The position numbers were made by a program, and so were the translations under genes. DNA of 64,000 bases, taken from the NCBI RefSeq assembly GCF_025263485.1, contig NZ_CP079863.1:4278001-4342000 (forward strand). The letters are read 5' to 3'. Below the pieces are notes generated by a model that did not search any database, had not been told where the DNA came from, and saw nothing but the letters and a program-made list of their open reading frames with translations. This DNA comes from Mycobacterium sp. SMC-2. Its GTDB lineage: Bacteria; Actinomycetota; Actinomycetes; Mycobacteriales; Mycobacteriaceae. Below, in pieces: positions 42,540-50,339 of this stretch (positions are counted from its first letter, which is position 1; each line of letters starts with the position of its first letter).

Positions 42540-43290
42540 TCACCCGTGCGGCCACGGCATCGCGGTGTTCGTCCAGATAGAAATGTCCGCCGTCGTACCA
42601 GAACAACTCGAAGGCGCCGGCGGTGTGGTTCTCCCAGAGCCGCAACACGGCCGGATCGACGCGGTGGTCGTCGTGCGCCCCCAACACGCAGATGTCGGCG
42701 CGGATGCGGACGCCGGGAGCGCACTCGTAGCGGTTGACCGCTTGGTAGTCGGCCCGCACCGCGGTGGTCAGCAGCTCGGCGAACTCTTCGTCGGCGAGCA
42801 GTTCCGCATCGGTGCCACCGAGGTCGGCGATGTCGGCGAGCAATGCGTCGTCGGTGGTGGGCAGCTCCGGCATGGCGGCAACCGCGGATGGCGCCGGACC
42901 GGCCGAGACCCAAACGCGCTGCACGGCAACGTCGCGGGACTCGGCGATCCTGGCGAACTCGAACGCGACCACGGCGCCCATGCTGTGGCCGAACAGCCGT
43001 AGCGGCGCGACGCGACCCCACGGCCCCGCGTCGAACAGGCCCTGGGCAAGGTCGCGCACGGTGTCGGGGGCCGGGTGATTCAGCCGGTCCGCGCGCTGGG
43101 GGTACTGCACGATGTAGGTGTCGCCGCCGGCGGCCAGCGCGGTCGCCAGCGCGCGGTAGCCTGCCGCGGCCGACCCGGCGTGCGGAAATACGACGGTCGC
43201 ACCGGCGCGTCGGTTCCCGTTACTGCCGGGCACCCGCTTGATCCAGGCTGCGAACTCGGTGGGCATGTCCACCACAGGGTCGAATTTCAT
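42526..43290 (-). CDS. mbtT: Stand-alone type II thioesterase MbtT
   Basis: Alpha/beta-hydrolase thioesterase, 254 aa. Oxyanion region VVFPHAGSAAAGYRAL, nucleophile elbow LFGHSMGAVVAFEFAR, Asp in LGAHDDHRVDP and catalytic His in GGHFYLDEH. Type II thioesterases clear misloaded carrier proteins; this may also serve release. In M. tuberculosis the thioesterase is the C-terminal domain of MbtB; here it is a separate gene between mbtB and mbtC, sharing ATGA with the mbtB end. I recall the same arrangement, named mbtT, in M. avium and M. smegmatis. Confidence 0.92.
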   Translation of the reverse strand: MKFDPVVDMPTEFAAWIKRVPGSNGNRRAGATVVFPHAGSAAAGYRALATALAAGGDTYIVQYPQRADRLNHPAPDTVRDLAQGLFDAGPWGRVAPLRLFGHSMGAVVAFEFARIAESRDVAVQRVWVSAGPAPSAVAAMPELPTTDDALLADIADLGGTDAELLADEEFAELLTTAVRADYQAVNRYECAPGVRIRADICVLGAHDDHRVDPAVLRLWENHTAGAFELFWYDGGHFYLDEHRDAVAARVNADV

Positions 43291-46200
43291 TGGGCGGTCT
43301 CGAAATCGCCGGTCCGCTGGGAAGCCGCCAACACGGTGTCGGCGTCCATGTGGACGACTTCGAGGTACAGCTCGGCCACCTGATCCAGCCGCGCGCGGTC
43401 CTGCTCGCGGTAGGCGAGCAAATCGGCCAGTGCCGCAACGGTTCTGGTGGCGAAAATGTCGGCGACCAGGATGTGGGGGGTGTCCAACCAGGTGCGGATA
43501 CGACCCACGGCCTGCGTGGCCAGCACCGAATCACCGCCCAGCGCAAAGAAGTCGTCGTCACGACCGACCCGGTCCACGCCGAGTAGATCGCCGAGGAGCG
43601 CGGCGAGGGCGGATTCCAGCGGTGTCGCCGGTGCGCGATAGCCGGGCTGCTCGGAGAGCGAAATTACGGCGCCCAAGTCGCGCGCGACGGCTCGACGGTC
43701 GATCTTGCCGGCGTCGGTGAACGGAACGCGGTCCACCAGGACTACGTGTCGCGGCACCATGTGCGCGGGAACGAGTTCGGCCATGAGTTCCCGAATCCGC
43801 TCGGCGGTCAGCTGGGCACCGCTGGAGCTGTTGAGGCAGACCGCGGCGGCCAGCGCCTCGGACCCACCTGGCCCGGGGGCCGGGGCCACGACCGCGATCG
43901 CCACACCCGGCAGGCGCCGCAACGCGGCCTCGATCTCCCCGAGTTCGACGCGGTACCCGCTGATCTTGAGCCGGTGATCGGCGCGGCCGACGAACTCGAG
44001 CGTGCCGTCGGGCCAATACCGGGCGAGGTCGCCGGTGCGGTACCACCTTCGTCCCGCATGCTCGACGAAGCGCTCCGCTGTGAGGTCCGGCCGCCCGCGA
44101 TAGCCCCGCGCGATGCCGCGACCGGACACCCACAGTTCGCCGGCGACCCAGTCGGGGCAGTCATCGCCCGCGTCGTTGACGACGCGGCAGGCGTTGTTGG
44201 CCAGCGGCACGCCGTAGGGCAGAGCGGTCCAGTCCGCCGGCAGCGCGTGAGGGTCGGGAACCTCGAAAATGGTGTTGTGAACCGGGGTTTCGGTCGCTCC
44301 CCCCAGGCCGGCGAACCGCAGGTTGGGCGCCTCGGCCTTCAGGCGGCGCGCGACCTCGGGCCGCACCCAGTCCCCGCCGGTGGGAATCACCCGCAACGAG
44401 GAGAGCCGGCCGCGGCCGACTTCGATCAGCATCTCCAGCCAGCCCGGCATGAAGTGCAGCACCGTGACTCGGTGGGTGTCGATGAGGCGGGCCCAGGCGT
44501 CGGGGTCGCGGCGCTGCGCCTCGTCCACCACCACGATCGTCCCGCCCGTCCGCAGGGTGACGAAGATGTCCATCACCGAGATGTCGCCCTCTAGCGTGGA
44601 CAGGGCCAGGCATCGATCCGCGGGGCCGATCTCGAAGTGGCGGGCGATGAATTCCACGGTGTTCATCGCGGCGTCGTGCGTCACCTCGACGCCCTTGGGC
44701 TCGCCGGTGGAGCCGGAGGTGAACAAGACGTAGGCGAGCCCGCCGGGATCGATGCTCGGAAGGTCCGCGGCGAAGGGTGTGTCGCGCAGCGCATCGGCGA
44801 GGATCAGCTCGGGCACCGGCAGGGTCAGCCGCTGTCCGCCGCACACCACGGCCAGGCGCACGGCGCCGGTTCGCAGGATGCGCTCCGCGCGGTCGCGCGG
44901 CTGGTCGGCGCCGATCGGCAGGTAGGCCGCGCCGATGCTCAGGATGCCCAGCAGCGCCGGCACCTGCTCGGCGGTTTTCGGGCCCATCACCGCGACCGTG
45001 TCGCCGGCGGCCACACCGGCCGCGCGCAGCGCGGCGGCCACGGCCAGCGCCTGGTCGCGCAGTTGTGCGTAGCTGAGGTCACCGGAGCCGGCGAATACCG
45101 CGGGCGCGTCGGGCCGCCGCTCGGCTTGGCGAAAGAACCCGTCGTGCAACGCTTCTCCGCTGGGCTCGGCGGTGCGGCCGTTGACCGCGTTGCGCACGGC
45201 GCGCTGCGCGTCGGGCAGCGGCGGCGGCGCGGGCGCCTCCCAGCTGTCGTCGGCGGATGCGAGCCTGAGCAGTTCGTCGATGTGGTAGGCGAACATGGCG
45301 TCGATGACGCCCGGGGCGAAAACCCCGTCGCGCACATCCCAATTCACCAGGACGCCGCCGTCGAATTCGGTGACTTGAGCGTCGAGCAGCACCTGCGGCC
45401 CTTGGGAGATGATCCACGCGGGTGTGCCGAATTGGGCAGTGACCCCGCGGCTGAACAACGCGCCGAGTCCCAGCGCGCTGGTGAAGACGACCGGCGCCAG
45501 CACCTGGGTGCCGCGATGGCGGCTGAGGTCCCGCAGCACCGACAGCCCGGGATAGGCGGAATGGGCGGCGGCGGCCCGCATCGCGTCCTGCACGGCCTCC
45601 GCCCGCGCCGCCGGGGTGCGCGTGCCGGTGAGGTCCACGTCCAGCAGCAGCGAGGAGGTGAAATCGCCGACCAGCGAATCGACGTCGGGGTGCAGCGGCC
45701 GGCGCCCGAACAGCGGGACGTTCAGCAGGAAGCGCGAGGCGGTCGACCAGCGCGCAAGCGCGTTGGCGAAGGAGCCGGCCAGCGTCATCGCCGGGGTGAC
45801 CCCGCGGGCCCGGGCGCGGGAAAACAGGGCGTCGCAGGTTTCCGGGTCCAGCCAGTGCCAGCGCCGGGTGCTCTGCTGCGAGGCGCGGTCCCCGGTGATG
45901 GGGAGCGCCGGTGGGTCCGGCAGCTGCGGGATGCGCTGCGCCCACCACTGGCGGGCGGCGTCGCGGGCGGGTTGCGGGCGCGCCTCTTCCGCCTCGACGG
46001 CCTGGCGGTATTGCCGGTAGCTATAGCTCAACGGGGGCAGGTCGTGGCCGAAGTACAGGGCGGCCAGGTCGGCCATCAGGGTGCGATAGCTCATCGCGTC
46101 GGCGGCCTGCATGTCCAGATCGACGTGCAGGCGCGACCTTTCGCCGGGCAGCCGCGTCAATGTGAGCTCGAACACCGCACCGTCGAGCTGCTGGTGCGAT

Positions 46201-46790
46201 TTGGCGTCGCGGATGGCGGCCAGCCGCTGGTCGACCTCGTCGTCGTTCAGGTGGCGCAGGTCCTCTAGCGCGACCGGGAATTCGTCACCGGCGGGCGCGA
46301 TGCGCTGGGTGCCGTCGGGCAGGAACTGCACCCGCAGCATCGGGTGGCGCCGGGCCAGCGCCGTGGCGGCCGCGCGCAGGCGCCGGGGATCGGTCGGGCC
46401 GCCGTCGAATTCGACGTAGAGGTGCCCGGCCACCCCGCCGAGCTGCTGGTGGTCCTGCCGCCCGACCCACATCGCGTGCTGCATCGGGGCCAGCGGGAAC
46501 GGCTCGCCCGCGTCGTGATCCGGCGATTCGACGGGTGGCTCGGCGACCGCGACCGGCGAGTCGGCGGCCACCAGCTCGGCCCAGGCCTCGACCGTCGGGG
46601 TTTCGGCCAACGTGGCGAAATCGACGGCGATGCCCCGGCGGCGCCAGCGGCCGGCGAGGGTCATGATCCGGATGGAGTCCAGGCCCTGGCCGATGAGGTT
46701 GGTGTTTGGGTGAACTTGGTCGACAGCGACGCCGAGCAGTTCGGCCACCTCCGCCCGGACGTCTTCCGAGCGCGCCGAGGCACGCACCAT
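43287..46790 (-). CDS. mbtB: Phenyloxazoline synthase MbtB (ArCP-Cy-A-PCP)
   Basis: NRPS of 1,167 aa that receives salicylate from MbtA and forms the Ser/Thr-derived oxazoline. Order: ArCP (IGQGLDSIRIM, Ser near 38); cyclisation domain with the DxxxxD motif in DLDMQAADAMS (near 225); A domain (TSGSTGEPKG near 693; EGDISVMDIF; TETPVHN, whose V-H pair recalls threonine pockets; GKIDR); PCP (LGGDSVLATQ, Ser near 1086). It lacks the thioesterase domain of the M. tuberculosis protein. ATG at 46790 is preceded by GGGAGGATTC; the upstream frame of 7 codons is discarded. The start is 15 nt from the iron box. Confidence 0.95.
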   Translation of the reverse strand: MVRASARSEDVRAEVAELLGVAVDQVHPNTNLIGQGLDSIRIMTLAGRWRRRGIAVDFATLAETPTVEAWAELVAADSPVAVAEPPVESPDHDAGEPFPLAPMQHAMWVGRQDHQQLGGVAGHLYVEFDGGPTDPRRLRAAATALARRHPMLRVQFLPDGTQRIAPAGDEFPVALEDLRHLNDDEVDQRLAAIRDAKSHQQLDGAVFELTLTRLPGERSRLHVDLDMQAADAMSYRTLMADLAALYFGHDLPPLSYSYRQYRQAVEAEEARPQPARDAARQWWAQRIPQLPDPPALPITGDRASQQSTRRWHWLDPETCDALFSRARARGVTPAMTLAGSFANALARWSTASRFLLNVPLFGRRPLHPDVDSLVGDFTSSLLLDVDLTGTRTPAARAEAVQDAMRAAAAHSAYPGLSVLRDLSRHRGTQVLAPVVFTSALGLGALFSRGVTAQFGTPAWIISQGPQVLLDAQVTEFDGGVLVNWDVRDGVFAPGVIDAMFAYHIDELLRLASADDSWEAPAPPPLPDAQRAVRNAVNGRTAEPSGEALHDGFFRQAERRPDAPAVFAGSGDLSYAQLRDQALAVAAALRAAGVAAGDTVAVMGPKTAEQVPALLGILSIGAAYLPIGADQPRDRAERILRTGAVRLAVVCGGQRLTLPVPELILADALRDTPFAADLPSIDPGGLAYVLFTSGSTGEPKGVEVTHDAAMNTVEFIARHFEIGPADRCLALSTLEGDISVMDIFVTLRTGGTIVVVDEAQRRDPDAWARLIDTHRVTVLHFMPGWLEMLIEVGRGRLSSLRVIPTGGDWVRPEVARRLKAEAPNLRFAGLGGATETPVHNTIFEVPDPHALPADWTALPYGVPLANNACRVVNDAGDDCPDWVAGELWVSGRGIARGYRGRPDLTAERFVEHAGRRWYRTGDLARYWPDGTLEFVGRADHRLKISGYRVELGEIEAALRRLPGVAIAVVAPAPGPGGSEALAAAVCLNSSSGAQLTAERIRELMAELVPAHMVPRHVVLVDRVPFTDAGKIDRRAVARDLGAVISLSEQPGYRAPATPLESALAALLGDLLGVDRVGRDDDFFALGGDSVLATQAVGRIRTWLDTPHILVADIFATRTVAALADLLAYREQDRARLDQVAELYLEVVHMDADTVLAASQRTGDFETAQ

Positions 46791-46804
46791 GAATCCTCCC
46801 TGAA

Positions 46805-46823
46805 TTAGCACAGGCTGCCCTAA
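46805..46823. promoter_or_regulatory. IdeR iron box between mbtB and mbtA
   Basis: TTAGCACAGGCTGCCCTAA matches the IdeR consensus TTAGGTTAGGCTAACCTAA at 14 of 19 positions and is nearly palindromic at the ends. It lies in the 99-bp region between the divergent mbtB and mbtA starts, where IdeR with iron is known to repress both in mycobacteria. Confidence 0.88.
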
Positions 46824-46889
46824 GTTGTGATGGTTACCCTATCCTTACTCACGGATCCCCGCTACCACGCCCCCCGTCTAAGGACCTCG

Positions 46890-48533
46890 ATGACCGCGAA
46901 CGCACGGCAACCCCTGGCCGGGGCCCTGGACGGGTTCGTGCCATTTCCGGCTGCCCGGGCCGCCGCGTACCGGGCGGCCGGCTACTGGGCGGGACGGACC
47001 CTGGACACCATCCTGGGTGACGCGGCGCGACGGTGGCCGGACCACACCGCCGTGCTCGACGCCGTGGGCGGCTTGAGCTATGCCCAGCTCGACGAGCACG
47101 CCGACCGCGCCGCCGCAGGACTGCGCGGCCTCGGCATCGCGCCGGGCGACCGGGTTCTGCTGCAACTCCCCAACGGGTGCCAGTTCGCGGTGGCGCTTTT
47201 CGGGCTGCTGCGGGCGGGCGCCATCCCGGTGATGTGTCTGCCCGGCCACCGGGCGACCGAATTGGCCCATTTCGCCGCCGTCAGCCAGTCCACCGGGTTG
47301 GTGATCGCCGAGGCGGCAAGCGGTTTCGACTACCGCGCCATGGCCCGCGAACTCGTCAAGGATCACCCGACGCTCGAGCACGTCATCGTCGACGGCGACC
47401 CCGGCCCATTCACCTCGTGGACGCAACTGTGCGACCGGGCAACCACGCTTCCCCCGGCACCCCCGCCCGACCCGGGATCGCCTGCGCTGCTGCTGGTTTC
47501 GGGCGGCACCACCGGGACACCCAAACTCATCCCCCGCACCCACGACGATTACCTGTTCAACGCGACCGCCAGCGCGCGCCTGTGCCGCCTCACCGCGGAC
47601 GACGTCTATCTGGTGGTGCTCTCGGCCGGCCACAATTTCCCGTTGGCCTGCCCCGGGCTGCTCGGCGCCATGACGGTGGGCGCGACCACCGTGTTCGGCA
47701 CCGATCCCAGCCCCGAGGCCGCCTTCGCCGCCATCGAGCGCCACGGCGTCACGGTCACCGCGCTGGTGCCGACCCTGGCCAAACTGTGGGCACAGGCGTG
47801 CGAGTGGGAGGCGGTGACGCCGAAGTCGCTGCGGCTCTTGCAAGTTGGCGGGGCGAAGCTCGAGCCCGAGGACGCCCGCCTGATCCGCGCCGCGTTGACC
47901 CCGGGGCTGCAGCAGGTGTTCGGGATGGCGGAGGGACTGCTGAACTACACCCGACTGGACGATCCGCCCGAGGTGATCGAGCACACCCAGGGGCGGCCGT
48001 TGTGCGCGGCCGACGAATTGCGCGTGGTCGGCGCGGACGGGGAACCGGTGGCGCCGGGCGAGGAAGGCGAGCTCTTGGTGCGCGGGCCGTACACGCTCAA
48101 CGGCTACTACCGCGCCGAGCGCGACAACGAACGCTGCTTCGACCCCGACGGCTTCTTCCGCAGCGGTGACCTGGTCAGGCGAAGGCCCGACGGCCATTTG
48201 ACCGTCACCGGGCGGGTCAAGGACGTGATCTGCCGTGCCGGTGAAACCGTCTCCGCGGCCGACCTCGAGGAGCAGATGCTCGGTCATCCGTCGATCTTCT
48301 CGGCGGCGGCGGTGCCGCTGCCCGATCCATACCTGGGTGAAAGGATCTGCGCGGCGGTCGTTTTCACCGGGCCAGCGGTTACGGTGGCGGAACTGAACGC
48401 CTACCTCGACCGCCGTGGCGTCGCCGCCCATGCCCGGCCCGACGTACTGGTCGCGATGGCGGCGCTACCGACCACCCCGATCGGCAAGGTCGACAAGAAG
48501 GCGATCGCCAGCCAGCTTTCGGCATCGACCTGA
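46890..48533 (+). CDS. mbtA: Salicyl-AMP ligase MbtA
   Basis: Stand-alone adenylating enzyme, 547 aa, that activates salicylate and loads it on the MbtB ArCP. P-loop-like LLLVSGGTTGTPKLIPRTHDDY, A5 region VFGMAEGLLNYT, A7 FFRSGDLVRRRPDGH, A8 GRVKDVICRAGETVSAADLEE and catalytic Lys in TTPIGKVDKKAI. The open frame begins at 46827, across the iron box. ATG at 46890, which follows AAGGACCTCG, gives the N-terminus (LDGFVPFPAARAAAYRAAGYW) that matches known MbtA proteins, so it is preferred. Divergent from mbtB; converges on the tetR gene 12 bp away. Confidence 0.95.
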   Translation: MTANARQPLAGALDGFVPFPAARAAAYRAAGYWAGRTLDTILGDAARRWPDHTAVLDAVGGLSYAQLDEHADRAAAGLRGLGIAPGDRVLLQLPNGCQFAVALFGLLRAGAIPVMCLPGHRATELAHFAAVSQSTGLVIAEAASGFDYRAMARELVKDHPTLEHVIVDGDPGPFTSWTQLCDRATTLPPAPPPDPGSPALLLVSGGTTGTPKLIPRTHDDYLFNATASARLCRLTADDVYLVVLSAGHNFPLACPGLLGAMTVGATTVFGTDPSPEAAFAAIERHGVTVTALVPTLAKLWAQACEWEAVTPKSLRLLQVGGAKLEPEDARLIRAALTPGLQQVFGMAEGLLNYTRLDDPPEVIEHTQGRPLCAADELRVVGADGEPVAPGEEGELLVRGPYTLNGYYRAERDNERCFDPDGFFRSGDLVRRRPDGHLTVTGRVKDVICRAGETVSAADLEEQMLGHPSIFSAAAVPLPDPYLGERICAAVVFTGPAVTVAELNAYLDRRGVAAHARPDVLVAMAALPTTPIGKVDKKAIASQLSAST

Positions 48534-48544
48534 ACAGGCCCGCG

Positions 48545-49204
48545 TTAGCCGATGTCTTTGGCACGCAACGCATTGATGAGCCTGTCCATCACCGCGCCGG
48601 CATCCGCGCGGGCTTTGCGCTGATCGTCTGCCCGGGCGATGTAGAGCGTTGCCTCGCGCAGCGCACCCATGACCGTCAGGGCCGTCGCCTCGACGGGCTG
48701 GGGCGGGATGCTGCCGGACTCGATCGCGTCGGTCAGCAGCGCCGTCACGAATCCGATGTTGTATCTGTGCCCGATGTCGCTCCAGCGTTCCCATCCCAGC
48801 ACAGCCAGCGCCTCCAGCAAGACGATGCGCTGAACCTCGGGGTCGGCGCACGCGTCCAACCACAGGCCCGCGCACAGCCGCATGATCTCGACGGGATCGG
48901 TGTGCCCCGCGGCCGCCACGGCCTCCCCCATCCGGGCGGCCATCTCGCCTTCCACTTGTTCGAACACCGCCGCGAATAGCTCTGTCTTGTCGGCGAAGTG
49001 GTGATACAAAGCGCCGCGCGTCACCCCCGCGTCGCGCACGATCGTCTCCAGGGACGCCTCCGCGAATCCCAGCGACGCGAAAAGCGGGCGGGCGGCGCTG
49101 ATCAACGCGCCACGCGTGTCGGCGGCACGCTCGGCCTGTGTGCGGCGACCATCCTGCGCCAATGCGACCCTTTCCTTCACAGCTACGTAGGCATTGTCAT
49201 ACAT
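48545..49204 (-). CDS. TetR-family transcriptional regulator
   Basis: TetR regulator, about 219 aa from ATG 49204 or 211 from GTG 49180. HTH: TRGALISAARPLFASLGFAEASLETIVRDAGVTRGALYHHFADKTELFAAVF. The ligand-binding half (MRLCAGLWLDACADPEVQRIVLLEALAVLGWERW) fits the TetR_C group that often flanks small redox enzymes. The frame stays open to 49657 over the next gene, but only as its shadow. The ATG at 49204 lies inside a palindrome-like operator copy (49199-49215) and has no Shine-Dalgarno, so autoregulation and a leaderless or GTG start are likely. Probably controls the following gene as well. Confidence 0.88.
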   Translation of the reverse strand: MYDNAYVAVKERVALAQDGRRTQAERAADTRGALISAARPLFASLGFAEASLETIVRDAGVTRGALYHHFADKTELFAAVFEQVEGEMAARMGEAVAAAGHTDPVEIMRLCAGLWLDACADPEVQRIVLLEALAVLGWERWSDIGHRYNIGFVTALLTDAIESGSIPPQPVEATALTVMGALREATLYIARADDQRKARADAGAVMDRLINALRAKDIG

Positions 49205-49215
49205 ACCGTATGGAG
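49199..49215. promoter_or_regulatory. TetR operator copy at the tetR start
   Basis: ATACATACCGTATGGAG matches the perfect palindromes at 50016 and 50037 at 14 of 17 positions. It covers the ATG at 49202-49204, suggesting negative autoregulation. Confidence 0.55.
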
Positions 49216-49250
49216 GTCGTGGGAGGCAGCTGCCCTGGCGGTAGCGTCGT

Positions 49251-49997
49251 TCAGAACACCCTGAGCCGGCGGATGGCGTCCAGCGTCGACGGGTCCCCTT
49301 CGGCACGAACCCCCAGGCGTTCCCAGGTGCCGCGCTGGGTGACCCACCGCACGAAGGCCTGCGAATCGGACGTGATGTGCGCGGCCGGATCGGCCCGCGG
49401 GCCCAGGCGCAGCGTCCTGGCGCACAGCCCCTCGAGCCGGACCTCGGCACCGGCGCGTAAATCGTTGAGTAGGTGGGTGTTCTGCTGCGGCAGCGCCGCC
49501 TCGATCCAGTCGAGCGTGGGTGCAAGCCGTGCCTCGTCGACGGGCGGCGGATCTGAGCGCAATGGCCCATCCGGCGCGAACAAGTCGTACCGAAGATGGA
49601 TGAAGGACTCGAACACGAAAGTCGTGGGCACGACGGAGGCCGGGTAGGTCCCGACATCGCCTATCGGTATCTCGACGTCTTGACCCTCGACCGCGGCGAG
49701 GACGCCCAGCCCTCGCGAACTGACCGACTCGTAGTCGGCCACCACTTCCGCGGGGGTCATCCAGCGACGTGACTCGACGTAGAGGTCGGCTGCGCGTTCT
49801 GCGGGCAGCCCGCCGGGATCGGGCAGCGTCGACGGATCGACGGCCAACCAATAGCTGCACGCCATGTGCGACACCAGATCCCGGACGGACCAGCCGGGGC
49901 ACCCGCTGTCCTTCGCCCACATCGAGTCAGGCAGCTGCGAGCAAACCTCTAGAGCGATTGCGCGTTCCTGCGCTATGGCTTCGAGCGTGGCACTCAT
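49251..49997 (-). CDS. DinB/mycothiol-dependent maleylpyruvate isomerase-like protein
   Basis: Protein of 248 aa with the MDMPI/DinB four-helix N-terminal domain: CPGWSVRDLVSHMACSYWLAVDPS carries the first metal-ligand His, and FESFIHLRYDLF the HxxxD end of the site. A C-terminal SCP2-like domain follows (LEGLCARTLRLGPRADPAAHITSDSQAFVRWVTQR). Such proteins transfer or isomerise with mycothiol; the substrate here is unknown. ATG at 49997 is preceded by GGGAGGGCCGA. Two 17-bp palindromes stand 19 and 40 bp upstream, and the tetR gene follows on the same strand. Confidence 0.82.
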   Translation of the reverse strand: MSATLEAIAQERAIALEVCSQLPDSMWAKDSGCPGWSVRDLVSHMACSYWLAVDPSTLPDPGGLPAERAADLYVESRRWMTPAEVVADYESVSSRGLGVLAAVEGQDVEIPIGDVGTYPASVVPTTFVFESFIHLRYDLFAPDGPLRSDPPPVDEARLAPTLDWIEAALPQQNTHLLNDLRAGAEVRLEGLCARTLRLGPRADPAAHITSDSQAFVRWVTQRGTWERLGVRAEGDPSTLDAIRRLRVF

Positions 49998-50015
49998 TCG
50001 GCCCTCCCCACCTAG

Positions 50016-50032
50016 ATACATACAATATGTAT
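50016..50032. promoter_or_regulatory. TetR operator copy 1
   Basis: ATACATACAATATGTAT: 8-1-8 inverted repeat with one mismatched pair, immediately upstream of the DinB/MDMPI-like gene. Its start is 21 bp (two helical turns) from the second copy. Confidence 0.75.
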
Positions 50033-50036
50033 GAAG

Positions 50037-50053
50037 ATACATACCGTATGTAT
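50037..50053. promoter_or_regulatory. TetR operator copy 2
   Basis: ATACATACCGTATGTAT: perfect 8-1-8 palindrome (ATACATAC, C, GTATGTAT). Near-identical to copy 1 and to the site over the tetR start, so the adjacent TetR is the likely ligand. The rest of the 342-bp gap 49998-50339 holds only the stomatin fragment. Confidence 0.78.
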
Positions 50054-50242
50054 AAAACACAAGCATGCCGTCGCATCCCACATCAACAAGTTGCGCAGAA
50101 GTCCAGGTCGCCCACGACCTCAAAGAACGATCGCCTGTGATCAAAGCGGAGCGCCCAAACCCGCGCCGCCGCAACGCTCGACGCTTCCTCCCACCGATCA
50201 GGTGGTACGACTCGGGCCGCGCCGCTTGTTTCTTCAGACCAT

Positions 50243-50332
50243 CATCGAACCGAAGACCCGGGTATCGAAGTCCGACTCGTGGAAATCAAGAATGCCGAGA
50301 TGCCCGAATCCATGCAGCAGGCGGCCTCGTGA
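50243..50332 (+). pseudogene. Fragment of an SPFH/stomatin-like protein gene
   Basis: In one plus frame the DNA reads HRTEDPGIEVRLVEIKNAEM and then PESMQQAAS before TGA at 50330-50332. This is the diagnostic stretch of prokaryotic stomatins (WGIEVxRVEIKDVELPESMQRAM). Nothing stomatin-like precedes it except about 20 out-of-register codons, and the reading frame stops where the family continues with RQAEAERERRA. So it is a leftover internal piece of a lost gene. Too short to be functional. Confidence 0.6.
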
Positions 50333-50339
50333 TGTGTTG

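Noticed and set aside
46830..46850. Second iron box next to the mbtA/mbtB box
   Set aside because: GGTTACCCTATCC resembles half a site, but overall matching to the IdeR consensus is poor.
46827..46889. 21-codon upstream extension of mbtA
   Set aside because: It starts 4 bp after the iron box and lacks a ribosome site; the ATG at 46890 has AAGGA and the family N-terminus.
49205..49657. 150-codon N-terminal extension of the TetR gene
   Set aside because: It is the out-of-frame shadow of the DinB/MDMPI-like gene and precedes a complete TetR HTH.
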